This document shows, piece by piece, positions 51,544 to 59,063 of a stretch of DNA of 64,000 bases (position 1 is its first letter; each line of letters opens with the position of its first letter). Source of the stretch: Streptomyces sp. NBC_00273 (GTDB lineage: Bacteria; Actinomycetota; Actinomycetes; Streptomycetales; Streptomycetaceae); contig NZ_CP108067.1 in NCBI RefSeq assembly GCF_036178145.1, positions 4,340,001 through 4,404,000 of the forward strand. Direction: 5' to 3'. The position numbers and the translations under genes are program-made. The notes under the pieces are model-generated. The model searched no databases and was not told the DNA's origin. It worked only from the letters and a program-made list of their open reading frames with translations.

Positions 51544-52302
51544 TCACTGCTGCTCGGCTGCCGCCAGTCCTGCTGCGAACGTCTCGTACGAGACGGCGTA
51601 ATGCCAGGCCGTGTCCCGCACCTGGGCATAGCGGTTGACCTCAACCGGCTCGGTGATCAGCTCAACGTCGAGCAGGTTGTCACCGTCGTCGAAATTGAGC
51701 ACGGCCACGAGCCGGGAATCGAAGATCCAGAAGTCCTCGGTGGGCAGCCGCAGCCGCTCGGCGTCCGCACGCCACAGGTTGCGGATCTCCTCCCCGAGGG
51801 CGGCGTTCTTCTCGGTGTGGGCCATGAGGTAACGCTGCCCGGATGTCGGGGGGCTGTCGACAACGCGTACGCGACCAACGGTGGCCCCGCCTGATGTCTT
51901 CTGCCGAATGGTCATGCTCCACGCCGTTTCCATGTCCCATGACGGACTCTCGGCCCGCAGGAATTGGGCGTACGTGTCGGTGGCTTCGTCCGAGGCGTAC
52001 CGACGGCGCGTCTCCAGCCGCCACGCGGTGTGCTCAAAGTTCTCGAACAGTCTCCCGAAGGCAGCCAGGTCGATGATGCGGGGCACGCGGACGACCTCCT
52101 TGGGGCCGAAGTCGACGAGCAGTTCACGCGGAACCACGATCGCCGCCTCACCTGGCGAGAGGTGGCGCAGCTGGGCGACGTCGTCGGGATCGGTGAGCGG
52201 CGGTCCGTGGACTACGACCTCTCCGCTGTCGAGATCTTCATGCACGGCGGGACAGCCGCCTTCGCCGCTGCCCGTGCCGTTGAAGCGCAACCTGCGTGCC
52301 AT
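51544..52302 (-). CDS. DUF6879 protein fused in frame to a 72-aa N-terminal module
   Basis: A 252-aa open frame. Residues 1-72 (RRLRFNGTGSGEGGCPAVHE...VHGPPLTDPDDVAQL) look like a small stand-alone Streptomyces protein. Residues from 73 on form a DUF6879 domain (FGRLFENFEHTAWRLETRRRYASDE, WDMETAWSMTIRQK, DFWIFDSRLVAVLNFDD). At 52086 there is an in-frame GTG preceded at 7 nt by a perfect AAGGAGGT (52094-52101), so a separate 180-aa DUF6879 protein may be made as well. It is the partner gene of the WhiJ-like regulator downstream. Confidence 0.82.
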   Translation of the reverse strand: MARRLRFNGTGSGEGGCPAVHEDLDSGEVVVHGPPLTDPDDVAQLRHLSPGEAAIVVPRELLVDFGPKEVVRVPRIIDLAAFGRLFENFEHTAWRLETRRRYASDEATDTYAQFLRAESPSWDMETAWSMTIRQKTSGGATVGRVRVVDSPPTSGQRYLMAHTEKNAALGEEIRNLWRADAERLRLPTEDFWIFDSRLVAVLNFDDGDNLLDVELITEPVEVNRYAQVRDTAWHYAVSYETFAAGLAAAEQQ

Positions 52303-52391
52303 CGGTCCTGCCCCTTCGCCGCACCAGCTCCGGCTTCAAAGGATGTCGGCTGCCACGCAGGAATGTCGATGCATGGCCAACCACAGCAGAG

Positions 52392-52440
52392 GAATAGTCG
52401 CGAATAGTCTCGCGCGGCCCTCACCGGCGCTCTCTAGCGT
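52392..52440 (+). promoter_or_regulatory. Direct repeat and leaderless promoter before the 64-aa gene
   Basis: GAATAGTC is repeated at 52392-52399 and 52402-52409, a 10-bp period. TAGCGT (52435-52440) stands 7 nt before the ATG at 52448. The repeats sit at about -56 and -46 from the presumed start point, fitting an activator such as the neighbouring HTH protein. Confidence 0.5.
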
Positions 52441-52447
52441 GGCGTTC

Positions 52448-52642
52448 ATGGCATCTCTGACCACCATGAGCCCACCTGTGCATCTGTCACTTCCTTCGGA
52501 GGCTCCGAGACCGGCCGCGGGCTGTGACGTGTGCGCGGCACTGGCGAACCAGCGCTCGGAGGCCCACCGGCGGGGTGACCACTCGGCGGTATCGGACTAC
52601 AACGTGGAGATCGTCGCTCACCGTGGGCGCAGCCGATGCTGA
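52448..52642 (+). CDS. Small Cys-containing protein of the WhiJ/DUF6879 locus
   Basis: A 64-aa protein. Core CDVCAALANQRSEAHRRGDHSAVSDYNVEI is a recurring Streptomyces small-protein pattern with a CxxC pair (Cys-Asp-Val-Cys). TAGCGT exactly 7 nt before the ATG suggests a leaderless mRNA. Its stop overlaps the start of the 93-aa gene (ATGCTGA). Divergent from the DUF6879 gene across 145 bp. Role unknown. Confidence 0.75.
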   Translation: MASLTTMSPPVHLSLPSEAPRPAAGCDVCAALANQRSEAHRRGDHSAVSDYNVEIVAHRGRSRC

Positions 52643-52917
52643 GCCCACGGGTGAAGCTCCGGTACGTCGCCCACACCATTCGGCACGCGCCGGAAGGCGG
52701 CGTCACCTACGAGGTCTTCTGCACGGCGTACCGCTGCGGGGCCGAGTCCGGGCCGCAGGACGAGCAAGGAGCAGCGCAGGACTGGGCGCTGCGGCACACG
52801 GGGCGGACCGGCCACCACCTCTTCCGGCGCGTGTACACGGACCACGCGCGCGTCACGCACGCCTCTGAGCCGTCTCACCATCCGAATCGGGTTGGCCCCG
52901 AGGCGGCCGGAGGGTAA
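52636..52917 (+). CDS. DUF7848-like small protein
   Basis: A 93-aa protein: YVAHTIRHAPEGGVTYEVFCTAYRCGAESG, then DWALRHTGRTGHHLFRRVYTDHARV. This is a common Streptomyces family of small Cys/His-bearing proteins (I recall it as DUF7848) found beside WhiJ-type regulators. The Cys residues and HTGRTGH could bind zinc. It overlaps the 64-aa gene by 7 bp. A promoter for the following leader peptide lies inside its last codons. Confidence 0.75.
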   Translation: MLSPRVKLRYVAHTIRHAPEGGVTYEVFCTAYRCGAESGPQDEQGAAQDWALRHTGRTGHHLFRRVYTDHARVTHASEPSHHPNRVGPEAAGG

Positions 52918-52921
52918 TAAT
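52892..52921 (+). promoter_or_regulatory. Promoter of the chorismate mutase leader
   Basis: TTGGCC (52892-52897), a 17-bp spacer and TAATAAT (52915-52921) form a good vegetative promoter. Seven bases after TAATAAT comes the ATG of the leader peptide, so that RNA is probably leaderless. The -10 overlaps the stop codon of the preceding gene. Confidence 0.7.
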
Positions 52922-52928
52922 CCCCTCC

Positions 52929-52997
52929 ATGCGCAAGCAGCTGAGCTTCGTCTTTACCTATGGCACCGGTCGGTCCGGTCGCCATGGGTCCTCGTGA
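52929..52997 (+). CDS. Phe/Tyr-rich leader peptide of an attenuator
   Basis: A 22-codon ORF beginning MRKQLSFVFTYGTG and ending at TGA 52995-52997. It packs Phe, Val, Phe, Thr, Tyr in a row, using TTT and TAT, codons normally avoided at this GC content. It is followed by a 17-bp terminator hairpin and then the chorismate mutase gene. Ribosome stalling at these codons when Phe or Tyr is scarce would be the classical attenuation logic. It is not in standard gene tracks because of its size. Confidence 0.75.
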   Translation: MRKQLSFVFTYGTGRSGRHGSS

Positions 52998-53020
52998 TGC
53001 TCGCTTGAGCCACTGACTTC

Positions 53021-53064
53021 CCAGAGCGCCCCGGTCCGACAGGACCGGGGCGCTCTGGCGTTTC
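53021..53064 (+). terminator. Attenuator terminator before chorismate mutase
   Basis: CCAGAGCGCCCCGGTCC (53021-53037) and its perfect complement (53042-53058) form a 17-bp stem with loop GACA, followed by CGTTTCC. The loop-side strand CCGGTCCGAC (53031-53040) can instead pair with GTCGGTCCGG (52969-52978) inside the leader ORF, 9 of 10 positions, a possible antiterminator. Confidence 0.75.
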
Positions 53065-53097
53065 CGCTCCTGTCGGCACACACCTTCAGGAGAGACC

Positions 53098-53361
53098 ATG
53101 ACCACGATCACCACCACCCCCGAGCAGCTGATCGCCGACTCCCGTACGCGCATCGACGCCCTCGACGACCGGATCATCGGCCTGATCCAGGAGCGGATGG
53201 CCGTCTCCACGGTCATCCAGGACGCCCGGATCGCGTCCGGCGGGCGCCGGGTGCACCTGTCGCGCGAGATGGAGGTGCTGTCCCACTGGAGCGATGCGCT
53301 CGGAAAGCCCGGCACCGCCCTCGCCATGACCCTGCTGGAGCTGTGCCGGGGCCGCGTGTGA
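53098..53361 (+). CDS. Monofunctional AroQ-type chorismate mutase
   Basis: An 87-aa AroQ-class helical chorismate mutase, converting chorismate to prephenate for Phe and Tyr synthesis. Residues SRTRIDALDDRIIGLIQERMAVSTVIQDARIASGGRRVHLSREMEVL match the conserved Arg/Lys active-site pattern. GGAG 6 nt before the ATG. It lies 34 bp after the attenuator hairpin, so expression should depend on Phe/Tyr supply. No signal peptide, so cytoplasmic. Confidence 0.92.
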   Translation: MTTITTTPEQLIADSRTRIDALDDRIIGLIQERMAVSTVIQDARIASGGRRVHLSREMEVLSHWSDALGKPGTALAMTLLELCRGRV

Positions 53362-53478
53362 CGGCTGTTCGTCACTCGTCCGGACCGTGACCGGCCCCGG
53401 GGCCCTTCGTTGGTGAGGATGTCCGCGTCAGCCAGCCGCGGAACCGCAACACCACGCGTGGATCCGCTGGAGCGATGA

Positions 53479-53504
53479 GACGCACGCCCCGTGGAGCGTG
53501 CGTC
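53479..53504. terminator. Hairpin after chorismate mutase
   Basis: GACGCACGC and GCGTGCGTC form a 9-bp stem around an 8-nt loop, 118 bp past the gene. The 257-bp gap to 53618 otherwise holds no gene I can support. Confidence 0.55.
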
Positions 53505-53563
53505 GTGGGACCTCGCTCCTTCGCGTGACCGGACGGCAGGGGACAGCAGCCCGGTCACCCCGT

Positions 53564-53604
53564 AAAGGACGGCCGGCCCGGGGGACGCCCCGGGCCGGCC
53601 GTTC
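53564..53604 (-). terminator. Terminator of the LAxTG protein gene
   Basis: ACGGCCGGCCCGGG (53569-53582) and its complement (53589-53602) form a 14-bp stem followed on the minus strand by CCTTTA, just past the stop at 53619. Confidence 0.75.
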
Positions 53605-53618
53605 TGCGTCGTCGCGCG

Positions 53619-55319
53619 TTACGCGTGCCCGCCCGCCTTGCGGCGGAACGCCAGGAACAGCCCGCCACCGACGGCCAGGAGCACCGCGGCGCCGAGCGCG
53701 ATCACCTGGGCGGAGCTGCCGGTGGAGGCGAGACCGCCGTTCGCCGTGACACCCGTACCGGTGGCCGAGGCGCTCGGCGCAGCGGTCGCGGTGGGCGTCG
53801 CGGAGCCGGTCGGGGCCGGCGTGGCCGAGGTGGTGGCGGTCGGGGTCGGGGCCGGTCCGCTGCCCTTCGCGTTGATCACGAGGGCCGCCTTGTTGTTGGC
53901 GTGGTTCGGGTCCCAGCGCTGGCCCGTGGTGCCCTCCGGCGTCCACTCGCCGACCGTGATCGAGCCCTCGGCGCCCGCCACGACCTTCTCGATCTTCAGC
54001 TGGAACGGGTAGGCGAACGTCTCCTTCTCCCCCACGACATGGCCGGTGGAGCAGAAGTAGCGCGGCGCGCCCAGGGTCTGGTCGCGTCGGGTGCCGTCGG
54101 CGTTGACCCCCGTGCAGCCGGCCGGGACCTTCGTGACCTTCGCGCCCACCGGGATGAAGATGTCGGTACGGGCGACTTCCTTGCCGGAGCGCAGGTGGGC
54201 GACCCATGCGGGGCCGTCGTTACGGAAGCCGAAGTCGGCGGTGACCGTCTCGCCGACCCCGCCCTTGAGGGACACGCCCGTGGCCACCAGATCGGCGGTG
54301 TTGCGCGTGGCGAAGTCGAACTCCTGGACGTTGTTCCAGGGCTCGAGGTCCGCCGCAGGCCGGGCGGACCGGGCCGAGGCCTTGGGGGCCTGCTTCGCCG
54401 CTGCCAGCTTGTTGCCGGCCACCGGCGCGCGGTTCTTCGCCGCCTTCGGCTGGTCGCCGGCCGCGGGCGCACCGTCCTTCGCCGCCTTCGGCTGGTCGCC
54501 GGCCGCGTACACCGCGTAGGTCAGGCCGTCGATGAAGGCGTGCGGGGCGGCCTTGAGGGTCAGCGGGCCGTCGACGCCGTAGACCGCGCCCGGCTCGTAC
54601 TCGCCTTCCAGCAGGCACTGCACCGTGCTCCAGCCCGTGGTCCGCGGCTGGCCCGCACGGGTGTCGTCGGAGTAGGAGCAGTTGTCGTACTGCTCGACCA
54701 GGTCGATGCCGTGCGTGGTGCGCATCTCGAGGACCACGCCGTTGACGGGGTCGGTGCCCTCGTTGGCGAAGATGATCGACAGGTTCTGCTTGTCGCCCGG
54801 CTTCTGCTCCGCCTTCAGCCGGGCCCGCTCCAGCACCAGGTCGGGGCCGCCGACGCGCACCTTGGTGGTGGCGGACGCGAAGGTGGCGCCTTCCGCCTTA
54901 CCGGTGAGCGTCAGGTCGGCGGTCGCGCCGACCTTGCTGTCCTTGGCCGCACTGAGGTCCAGGTCAACGACGGTGCTCTCGCCCGTCCACAGCGCCCAGC
55001 GCGTGCAGGTCAGGGCCGCGGCCGTGAGCTTGCAGTCCGCTCCCTCCTCCTTGGCGAGCTTCACGTCGGCGACGCCCTTGAGGCCGCTCAGGTCGATCGT
55101 GAAGGTGCTCTGGCGGTCGAACGTCTTGGTGGAGTCATTGACGATCCGGAACTTCACCGAGGTCTGCTGCGGCTCACCGCTCTGCCCGGGGTGCGGGCGC
55201 AGACCGATCCCGGCCGGTCCGGCCAGGGTGAAGACGGGGTCCGCGGCGAGTGCGGGAGCGGTGGCCGTTCCCAGGGCCACGAGGGCGCCGGCGGCCAGCA
55301 ACGAGATGCGCTTTCTCAT
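53619..55319 (-). CDS. Cell-wall-anchored surface protein with LAxTG sortase signal
   Basis: A 566-aa exported protein. Signal peptide MRKRISLLAAGALVALGTATAPALA, then beta-rich domains (VNDSTKTFDRQSTFTIDLSG; VTADFGFRNDGPAWVAH). A degenerate repeat GDQPKAAK occurs twice around residue 265-285, and a Thr/Pro/Ala stalk follows. The C-terminus has LASTG, a hydrophobic helix (VIALGAAVLLAVGGGLFLAF) and RRKAGGHA. LAxTG is the class E sortase motif of Streptomyces. No sortase gene is in the window. Function of the exposed domains is unknown. Confidence 0.88.
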   Translation of the reverse strand: MRKRISLLAAGALVALGTATAPALAADPVFTLAGPAGIGLRPHPGQSGEPQQTSVKFRIVNDSTKTFDRQSTFTIDLSGLKGVADVKLAKEEGADCKLTAAALTCTRWALWTGESTVVDLDLSAAKDSKVGATADLTLTGKAEGATFASATTKVRVGGPDLVLERARLKAEQKPGDKQNLSIIFANEGTDPVNGVVLEMRTTHGIDLVEQYDNCSYSDDTRAGQPRTTGWSTVQCLLEGEYEPGAVYGVDGPLTLKAAPHAFIDGLTYAVYAAGDQPKAAKDGAPAAGDQPKAAKNRAPVAGNKLAAAKQAPKASARSARPAADLEPWNNVQEFDFATRNTADLVATGVSLKGGVGETVTADFGFRNDGPAWVAHLRSGKEVARTDIFIPVGAKVTKVPAGCTGVNADGTRRDQTLGAPRYFCSTGHVVGEKETFAYPFQLKIEKVVAGAEGSITVGEWTPEGTTGQRWDPNHANNKAALVINAKGSGPAPTPTATTSATPAPTGSATPTATAAPSASATGTGVTANGGLASTGSSAQVIALGAAVLLAVGGGLFLAFRRKAGGHA

Positions 55320-55508
55320 GCAGCCGTTGACCCTCGAACACCAGTCGCAGTTGCACACTTCACCGTGTGATCGACACCACAGCCCGGCACCGCGGATTCC
55401 GGTACAACCATCAAGGCTGAACATCTGTCACGTATGTACCACGGTGGGTACCGCGCTCGGAGGGGGAGCGCGGTACCCGCCGTCGTCACGACACCGGTTC
55501 TGCACCCC

Positions 55509-57317
55509 TCACGGGCGGCGGGGCGGAACCTCCGGGACCGCCACGAACGGCAGCCGCAGCGCGCCGAAGGCCTCCTTCGGTACCGCCGGACGGACCGGCT
55601 CCACCGCGTCCAGGCGCGCGTACGCGGACCCCTGTTCGGGCCGCGGGTCCCGCTCGCCGTTGTTCGGCCAGTACGACATCGCCCGTTCCGCCTGCGCGGT
55701 GATCGTCAGCGACGGGTTCACCCCGAGGTTCGCGGAGACGGCCGAACCGTCCACCACCGAGATGCCCGGGTGCCCGTAGAGCCGGTGGTACGGGTCCACC
55801 ACGCCCTCTTCCGGCGAGGCGCCGATCGGGCAGCCGCCCAGGAAGTGCGCGGTCAGCGGGGTCCCCATCAGCTCGCCGATGTTGCTGCCCGGGAAGCCGT
55901 TGATCTCCTCGGCCAGCAGGGTCGCGGCCTGCGTGGCCTCCGCGATCTGGACCGGGTTCGGGGCACCGTGGCCCTGGCGGGCCGTGAGCAGGCCCTTCCC
56001 GATCCCGCCCGGCTTGCGGTACGTGGTCAGCGAGTTGTCCAACGACTGCATGACGAGGCCGATGATGGTCCGCTCCGACCAGCGCCGGTTGGACAGCGAA
56101 CGCGCCAGCTGCAGCGGGTGCCGCACGGTCCGGCCGAGCCAGGCGCGGACCCGGTGCTTGCTGTGGGGCACCTGGAGGACGGTCATGAACCCCATGGCGT
56201 TGGAGCCCCTGCCGTAGCGGACGGGCTCGATGTGGGTGTCGGCGTTGGGGTGCACCGAGGAGGTGATCGCCACGCCCCGGGTGAAGTCGGCCCGGCGGTC
56301 GCCCCCGTGCCGCTTGCGGTAGCGGCGGTCGTCGGTCTGCGCGCCGACCAGGCCCTCGGAGTTGGTCCGGGTCAGCTCCCCGAGCCGGTGCGAGAGGTGC
56401 GGGAGCTCGCCGCGGTCCTTCATCGTGTGCAGCAGGGTCTGCGTGCCGTAGGTGCCCGCCGCGACGACGACGTACCGGGCGCGCAGCACCTTCGCCCGAC
56501 CCCGTCGACGGCCGTCGGTGGGGACGGTGCGGACGCGGTAGCCGCCCTCGGGGTGGTCGGAGAGCGCGGTGACGGTGGTCATCGGGTGGATGACGGCGCC
56601 GGCGCGCTCGGCGAGGTGCAGGTAGTTCTCGTTCAGGGTGTTCTTCGCGCCGTGCCGGCAGCCGGTCATGCACTCGCCGCATTCCATGCAGGCCTTGCGG
56701 GCGGGGCCGGCGCCGCCGAAGTACGGGTCGGGGACCTCGTCCCCGGGCCGGACCTTCGGCTGCGCTGCTCCCGCCTGACCGTCCTTCCCGTCTCCGAAGA
56801 AGACGCCGACCGGGGCCATGTGGAAGGAGTCCGCGACGCCCATCTTCTCCGCGGCCGCCTTGAGGTGGACGTCGGAGGGGGTCATGGTCGGGTTGAGGCG
56901 CACCCCGAGCATCCGCTTGGCCTGCTCGTAGTAGGGGGCGAGCTCCTCGCGCCAGTCGGTGATGGAGGCCCACTGCCGGTCCTCGAAGAAGGCGGTGGGC
57001 GGCACGTACAGCGTGTTGGCGTAGTTGAGCGAGCCGCCGCCGACACCGGCGCCCGCGAGCACCATCACGTTGCCGAGCAGGTGGATCCGCTGGATCCCGT
57101 ACAGCCCGAGGGCCGGGGCCCACAGGTAGTTGCGCAGGTCCCAACTGTTCTTCGGCAGGCTCTCGCGGGTGAAGCGGCGTCCGGCCTCCAGGACGCCGAC
57201 CCGGTAGCCCTTCTCGGTCAGGCGCAGCGCGGAGACCGATCCGCCGAAGCCCGATCCGATGACGATGACGTCGTAGTCGTAGGAATCAGATGCAGAATCA
57301 GACTCGGACTCAGACAC
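55509..57317 (-). CDS. GMC-family FAD oxidoreductase (cholesterol oxidase-like)
   Basis: A 602-aa flavoprotein. The N-terminal VIVIGSGFGGSVSALRLTEKG is the FAD Rossmann motif. VLAGAGVGGGSLNYAN and the C-terminal GISVVDGSAVSANLGVNPSLTITAQAERA are GMC signatures. A segment CMECGECMTGCRHGAKNTL has four Cys (C-x2-C-x2-C-x3-C), the pattern seen in the ChoD-like branch, perhaps an iron-sulfur or structural site. Likely a sterol or alcohol oxidase/dehydrogenase. GTG at 57317 with AAGGGG upstream. It is 11 bp after the SSADH gene and co-transcribed with it. Confidence 0.9.
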   Translation of the reverse strand: MSESESDSASDSYDYDVIVIGSGFGGSVSALRLTEKGYRVGVLEAGRRFTRESLPKNSWDLRNYLWAPALGLYGIQRIHLLGNVMVLAGAGVGGGSLNYANTLYVPPTAFFEDRQWASITDWREELAPYYEQAKRMLGVRLNPTMTPSDVHLKAAAEKMGVADSFHMAPVGVFFGDGKDGQAGAAQPKVRPGDEVPDPYFGGAGPARKACMECGECMTGCRHGAKNTLNENYLHLAERAGAVIHPMTTVTALSDHPEGGYRVRTVPTDGRRRGRAKVLRARYVVVAAGTYGTQTLLHTMKDRGELPHLSHRLGELTRTNSEGLVGAQTDDRRYRKRHGGDRRADFTRGVAITSSVHPNADTHIEPVRYGRGSNAMGFMTVLQVPHSKHRVRAWLGRTVRHPLQLARSLSNRRWSERTIIGLVMQSLDNSLTTYRKPGGIGKGLLTARQGHGAPNPVQIAEATQAATLLAEEINGFPGSNIGELMGTPLTAHFLGGCPIGASPEEGVVDPYHRLYGHPGISVVDGSAVSANLGVNPSLTITAQAERAMSYWPNNGERDPRPEQGSAYARLDAVEPVRPAVPKEAFGALRLPFVAVPEVPPRRP

Positions 57318-57328
57318 GGTGCTGCCCC

Positions 57329-58960
57329 TTAGCGGAGTCGGAGGGCCTTCATGACCTTGAGGCTGCGGGTCATGAACGCCGCGTACTTCTCGTCGTCCAT
57401 GCCCAGTGAGGGCGCCATCGGGAGCAGCCGCTGGTGGGCGACGGTCTGGGCCTCGGTGTACTTGAGGATGCCCTCGGAGCCGTGGCGGCGGCCGAGGCCG
57501 GAGTCCTTCATGCCGCCCATGGGTGCCTGGGCGCTGCCGTAGGCGGGGGCGTAGCCCTCGTTGATGTTGACGGTGCCGGTGCGCAGGCGGGCGGCGACGG
57601 CGTGGCCGCGGCGGGAGTCCTTGGTCCAGACGCTGGAGTTCAGGCCGTACGCGGTGGCGTTGGCCTCGGCGATCGCCTGGTCCTCGTCGGTGAAGCGGTA
57701 GATCGAGACGACGGGGCCGAAGGTCTCCTCGCCGCACACCGCCATCGGGGCCTCGACGCCGTCGAGGATGGTGGGCTCGTAGAAGAGCGGACCGATGTCG
57801 GGGCGGGCGGTGCCGCCGGCGACGAGGGTGGCGCCCTTGGCCACGGCTTCGTCCACGTGCCGCTGTACGGTCTCCAGCTGGCGCTCGCCGACGAGGGAGC
57901 CCATGTCGGCGCCGTACGCGAGGGAGGCGCCGAGCCGCATGGCCTTCGTACGGGCGGCGAACCGCTCGACGAAGGCGTCGGCGATCGAGGCGTGGACGTA
58001 GAGGCGCTCGATGGAGATGCAGAGCTGGCCGGCGGAGGAGAAGCAGGCGCGGACGGCGCCCGCGGCGGCCTTCTCGACGTCGGCGTCGTGCAGCACGAGC
58101 ATGGCGTTCTTGCCGCCGAGTTCGAGGGAGACCCCGACGAGGCGGTCGGCCGCGCCCCGGGCGACCTCGCGGCCGGTGCGGGTGGAGCCGGTGAAGGAGA
58201 CGTAGTCCGCGTGCCGGACCACCTCGGGGCCGACGACGGGGCCCTCGCCGAGGACGATCTGGAAGACCTCGGCGGGCAGGCCGGCCTCGATCAGCAGGTC
58301 GCGGGCCCACAGGGCGGTCAGCGCGGTCTCGGTGTCGGGCTTCATGACGAGTGCGTTGCCGGAGACGAAGGCGGGCAGGGCGTCGCCGACCGACAGTTCG
58401 AGCGGGTAGTTCCAGGGGGCGATCTGGCCGACGACCCCGCGCGGCTGGCGCAGCTCGGTGACCTTGGTGAGGGTGGGCATGGCGCCGGTGTGGCCCTTGG
58501 GGCGCAGGTACCCGGGGGCCTTGCGCCCGTAGTGGCGGGCCGAGACGGCGACCGCCTGGACCTCCTCGTGCGCGTGCAGGCGGGCCTTGCCGGTCTCCAG
58601 CTGGATCAGGTCGAGGACCTCGGCCTGCCGGTCGAGGACCAGGTCGTGGAAGCGCAGCAGGACCGCCGCCCGCTTGGCGACCGGGACCGCCGCCCAGGCG
58701 GGCTGGGCTGCACGGGCCCGCTCGAAGGCCTCGGCCACGTCCTCGGGGGTGGCCTCCGGAAGTTCTGCCAGCCGGTCCCCGGTGAAGGGGGTGTGGTTGG
58801 CGGTGCGGCCGGACCCGATGACCCCGCGGGTCAGCCGGGCGACCAGGTCGGGGGTCACCACGTCGGCGGCGGTGCGGGCACCGGCCGGGGCCGGGGCGAC
58901 CGGGTTGGTGGGCTCCGGTGCGGTCCGGAGGGGGGCGGCGGGGGCCTGCGAGTCCGTCAT
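57329..58960 (-). CDS. Succinate-semialdehyde dehydrogenase (NADP+)
   Basis: A 543-aa aldehyde dehydrogenase. Motifs QIAPWNYPLELSVGDALPA (NAD(P) site), ELGGKNAMLVLHDAD (catalytic Glu) and FSSAGQLCISIERLYVH (catalytic Cys) are present. The wide N-terminal Pro/Ala tail and sequence style fit the GabD2-type SSADH of actinobacteria, oxidising succinate semialdehyde to succinate. TACGCT (58968-58973) is 7 nt before the ATG, a leaderless pattern. It heads the operon with the GMC oxidoreductase. Confidence 0.9.
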   Translation of the reverse strand: MTDSQAPAAPLRTAPEPTNPVAPAPAGARTAADVVTPDLVARLTRGVIGSGRTANHTPFTGDRLAELPEATPEDVAEAFERARAAQPAWAAVPVAKRAAVLLRFHDLVLDRQAEVLDLIQLETGKARLHAHEEVQAVAVSARHYGRKAPGYLRPKGHTGAMPTLTKVTELRQPRGVVGQIAPWNYPLELSVGDALPAFVSGNALVMKPDTETALTALWARDLLIEAGLPAEVFQIVLGEGPVVGPEVVRHADYVSFTGSTRTGREVARGAADRLVGVSLELGGKNAMLVLHDADVEKAAAGAVRACFSSAGQLCISIERLYVHASIADAFVERFAARTKAMRLGASLAYGADMGSLVGERQLETVQRHVDEAVAKGATLVAGGTARPDIGPLFYEPTILDGVEAPMAVCGEETFGPVVSIYRFTDEDQAIAEANATAYGLNSSVWTKDSRRGHAVAARLRTGTVNINEGYAPAYGSAQAPMGGMKDSGLGRRHGSEGILKYTEAQTVAHQRLLPMAPSLGMDDEKYAAFMTRSLKVMKALRLR

Positions 58961-59063
58961 GCCGGTGAGCGTATTGCGCCGGACAGCCTTTGGGTACCCG
59001 CCGGTAACCGGATTTTGCCTTTTCCGCCAGCGATCGCTGGCAGGGTGCCGGAATCGGGGCCGA

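Noticed and set aside
53400..53475. tRNA-like folded region after chorismate mutase
   Set aside because: There are short hairpins (CCGCG...CGCGG, CCACGCGTGG) but no T-loop, acceptor stem pairing or anticodon arm in the right order on either strand.
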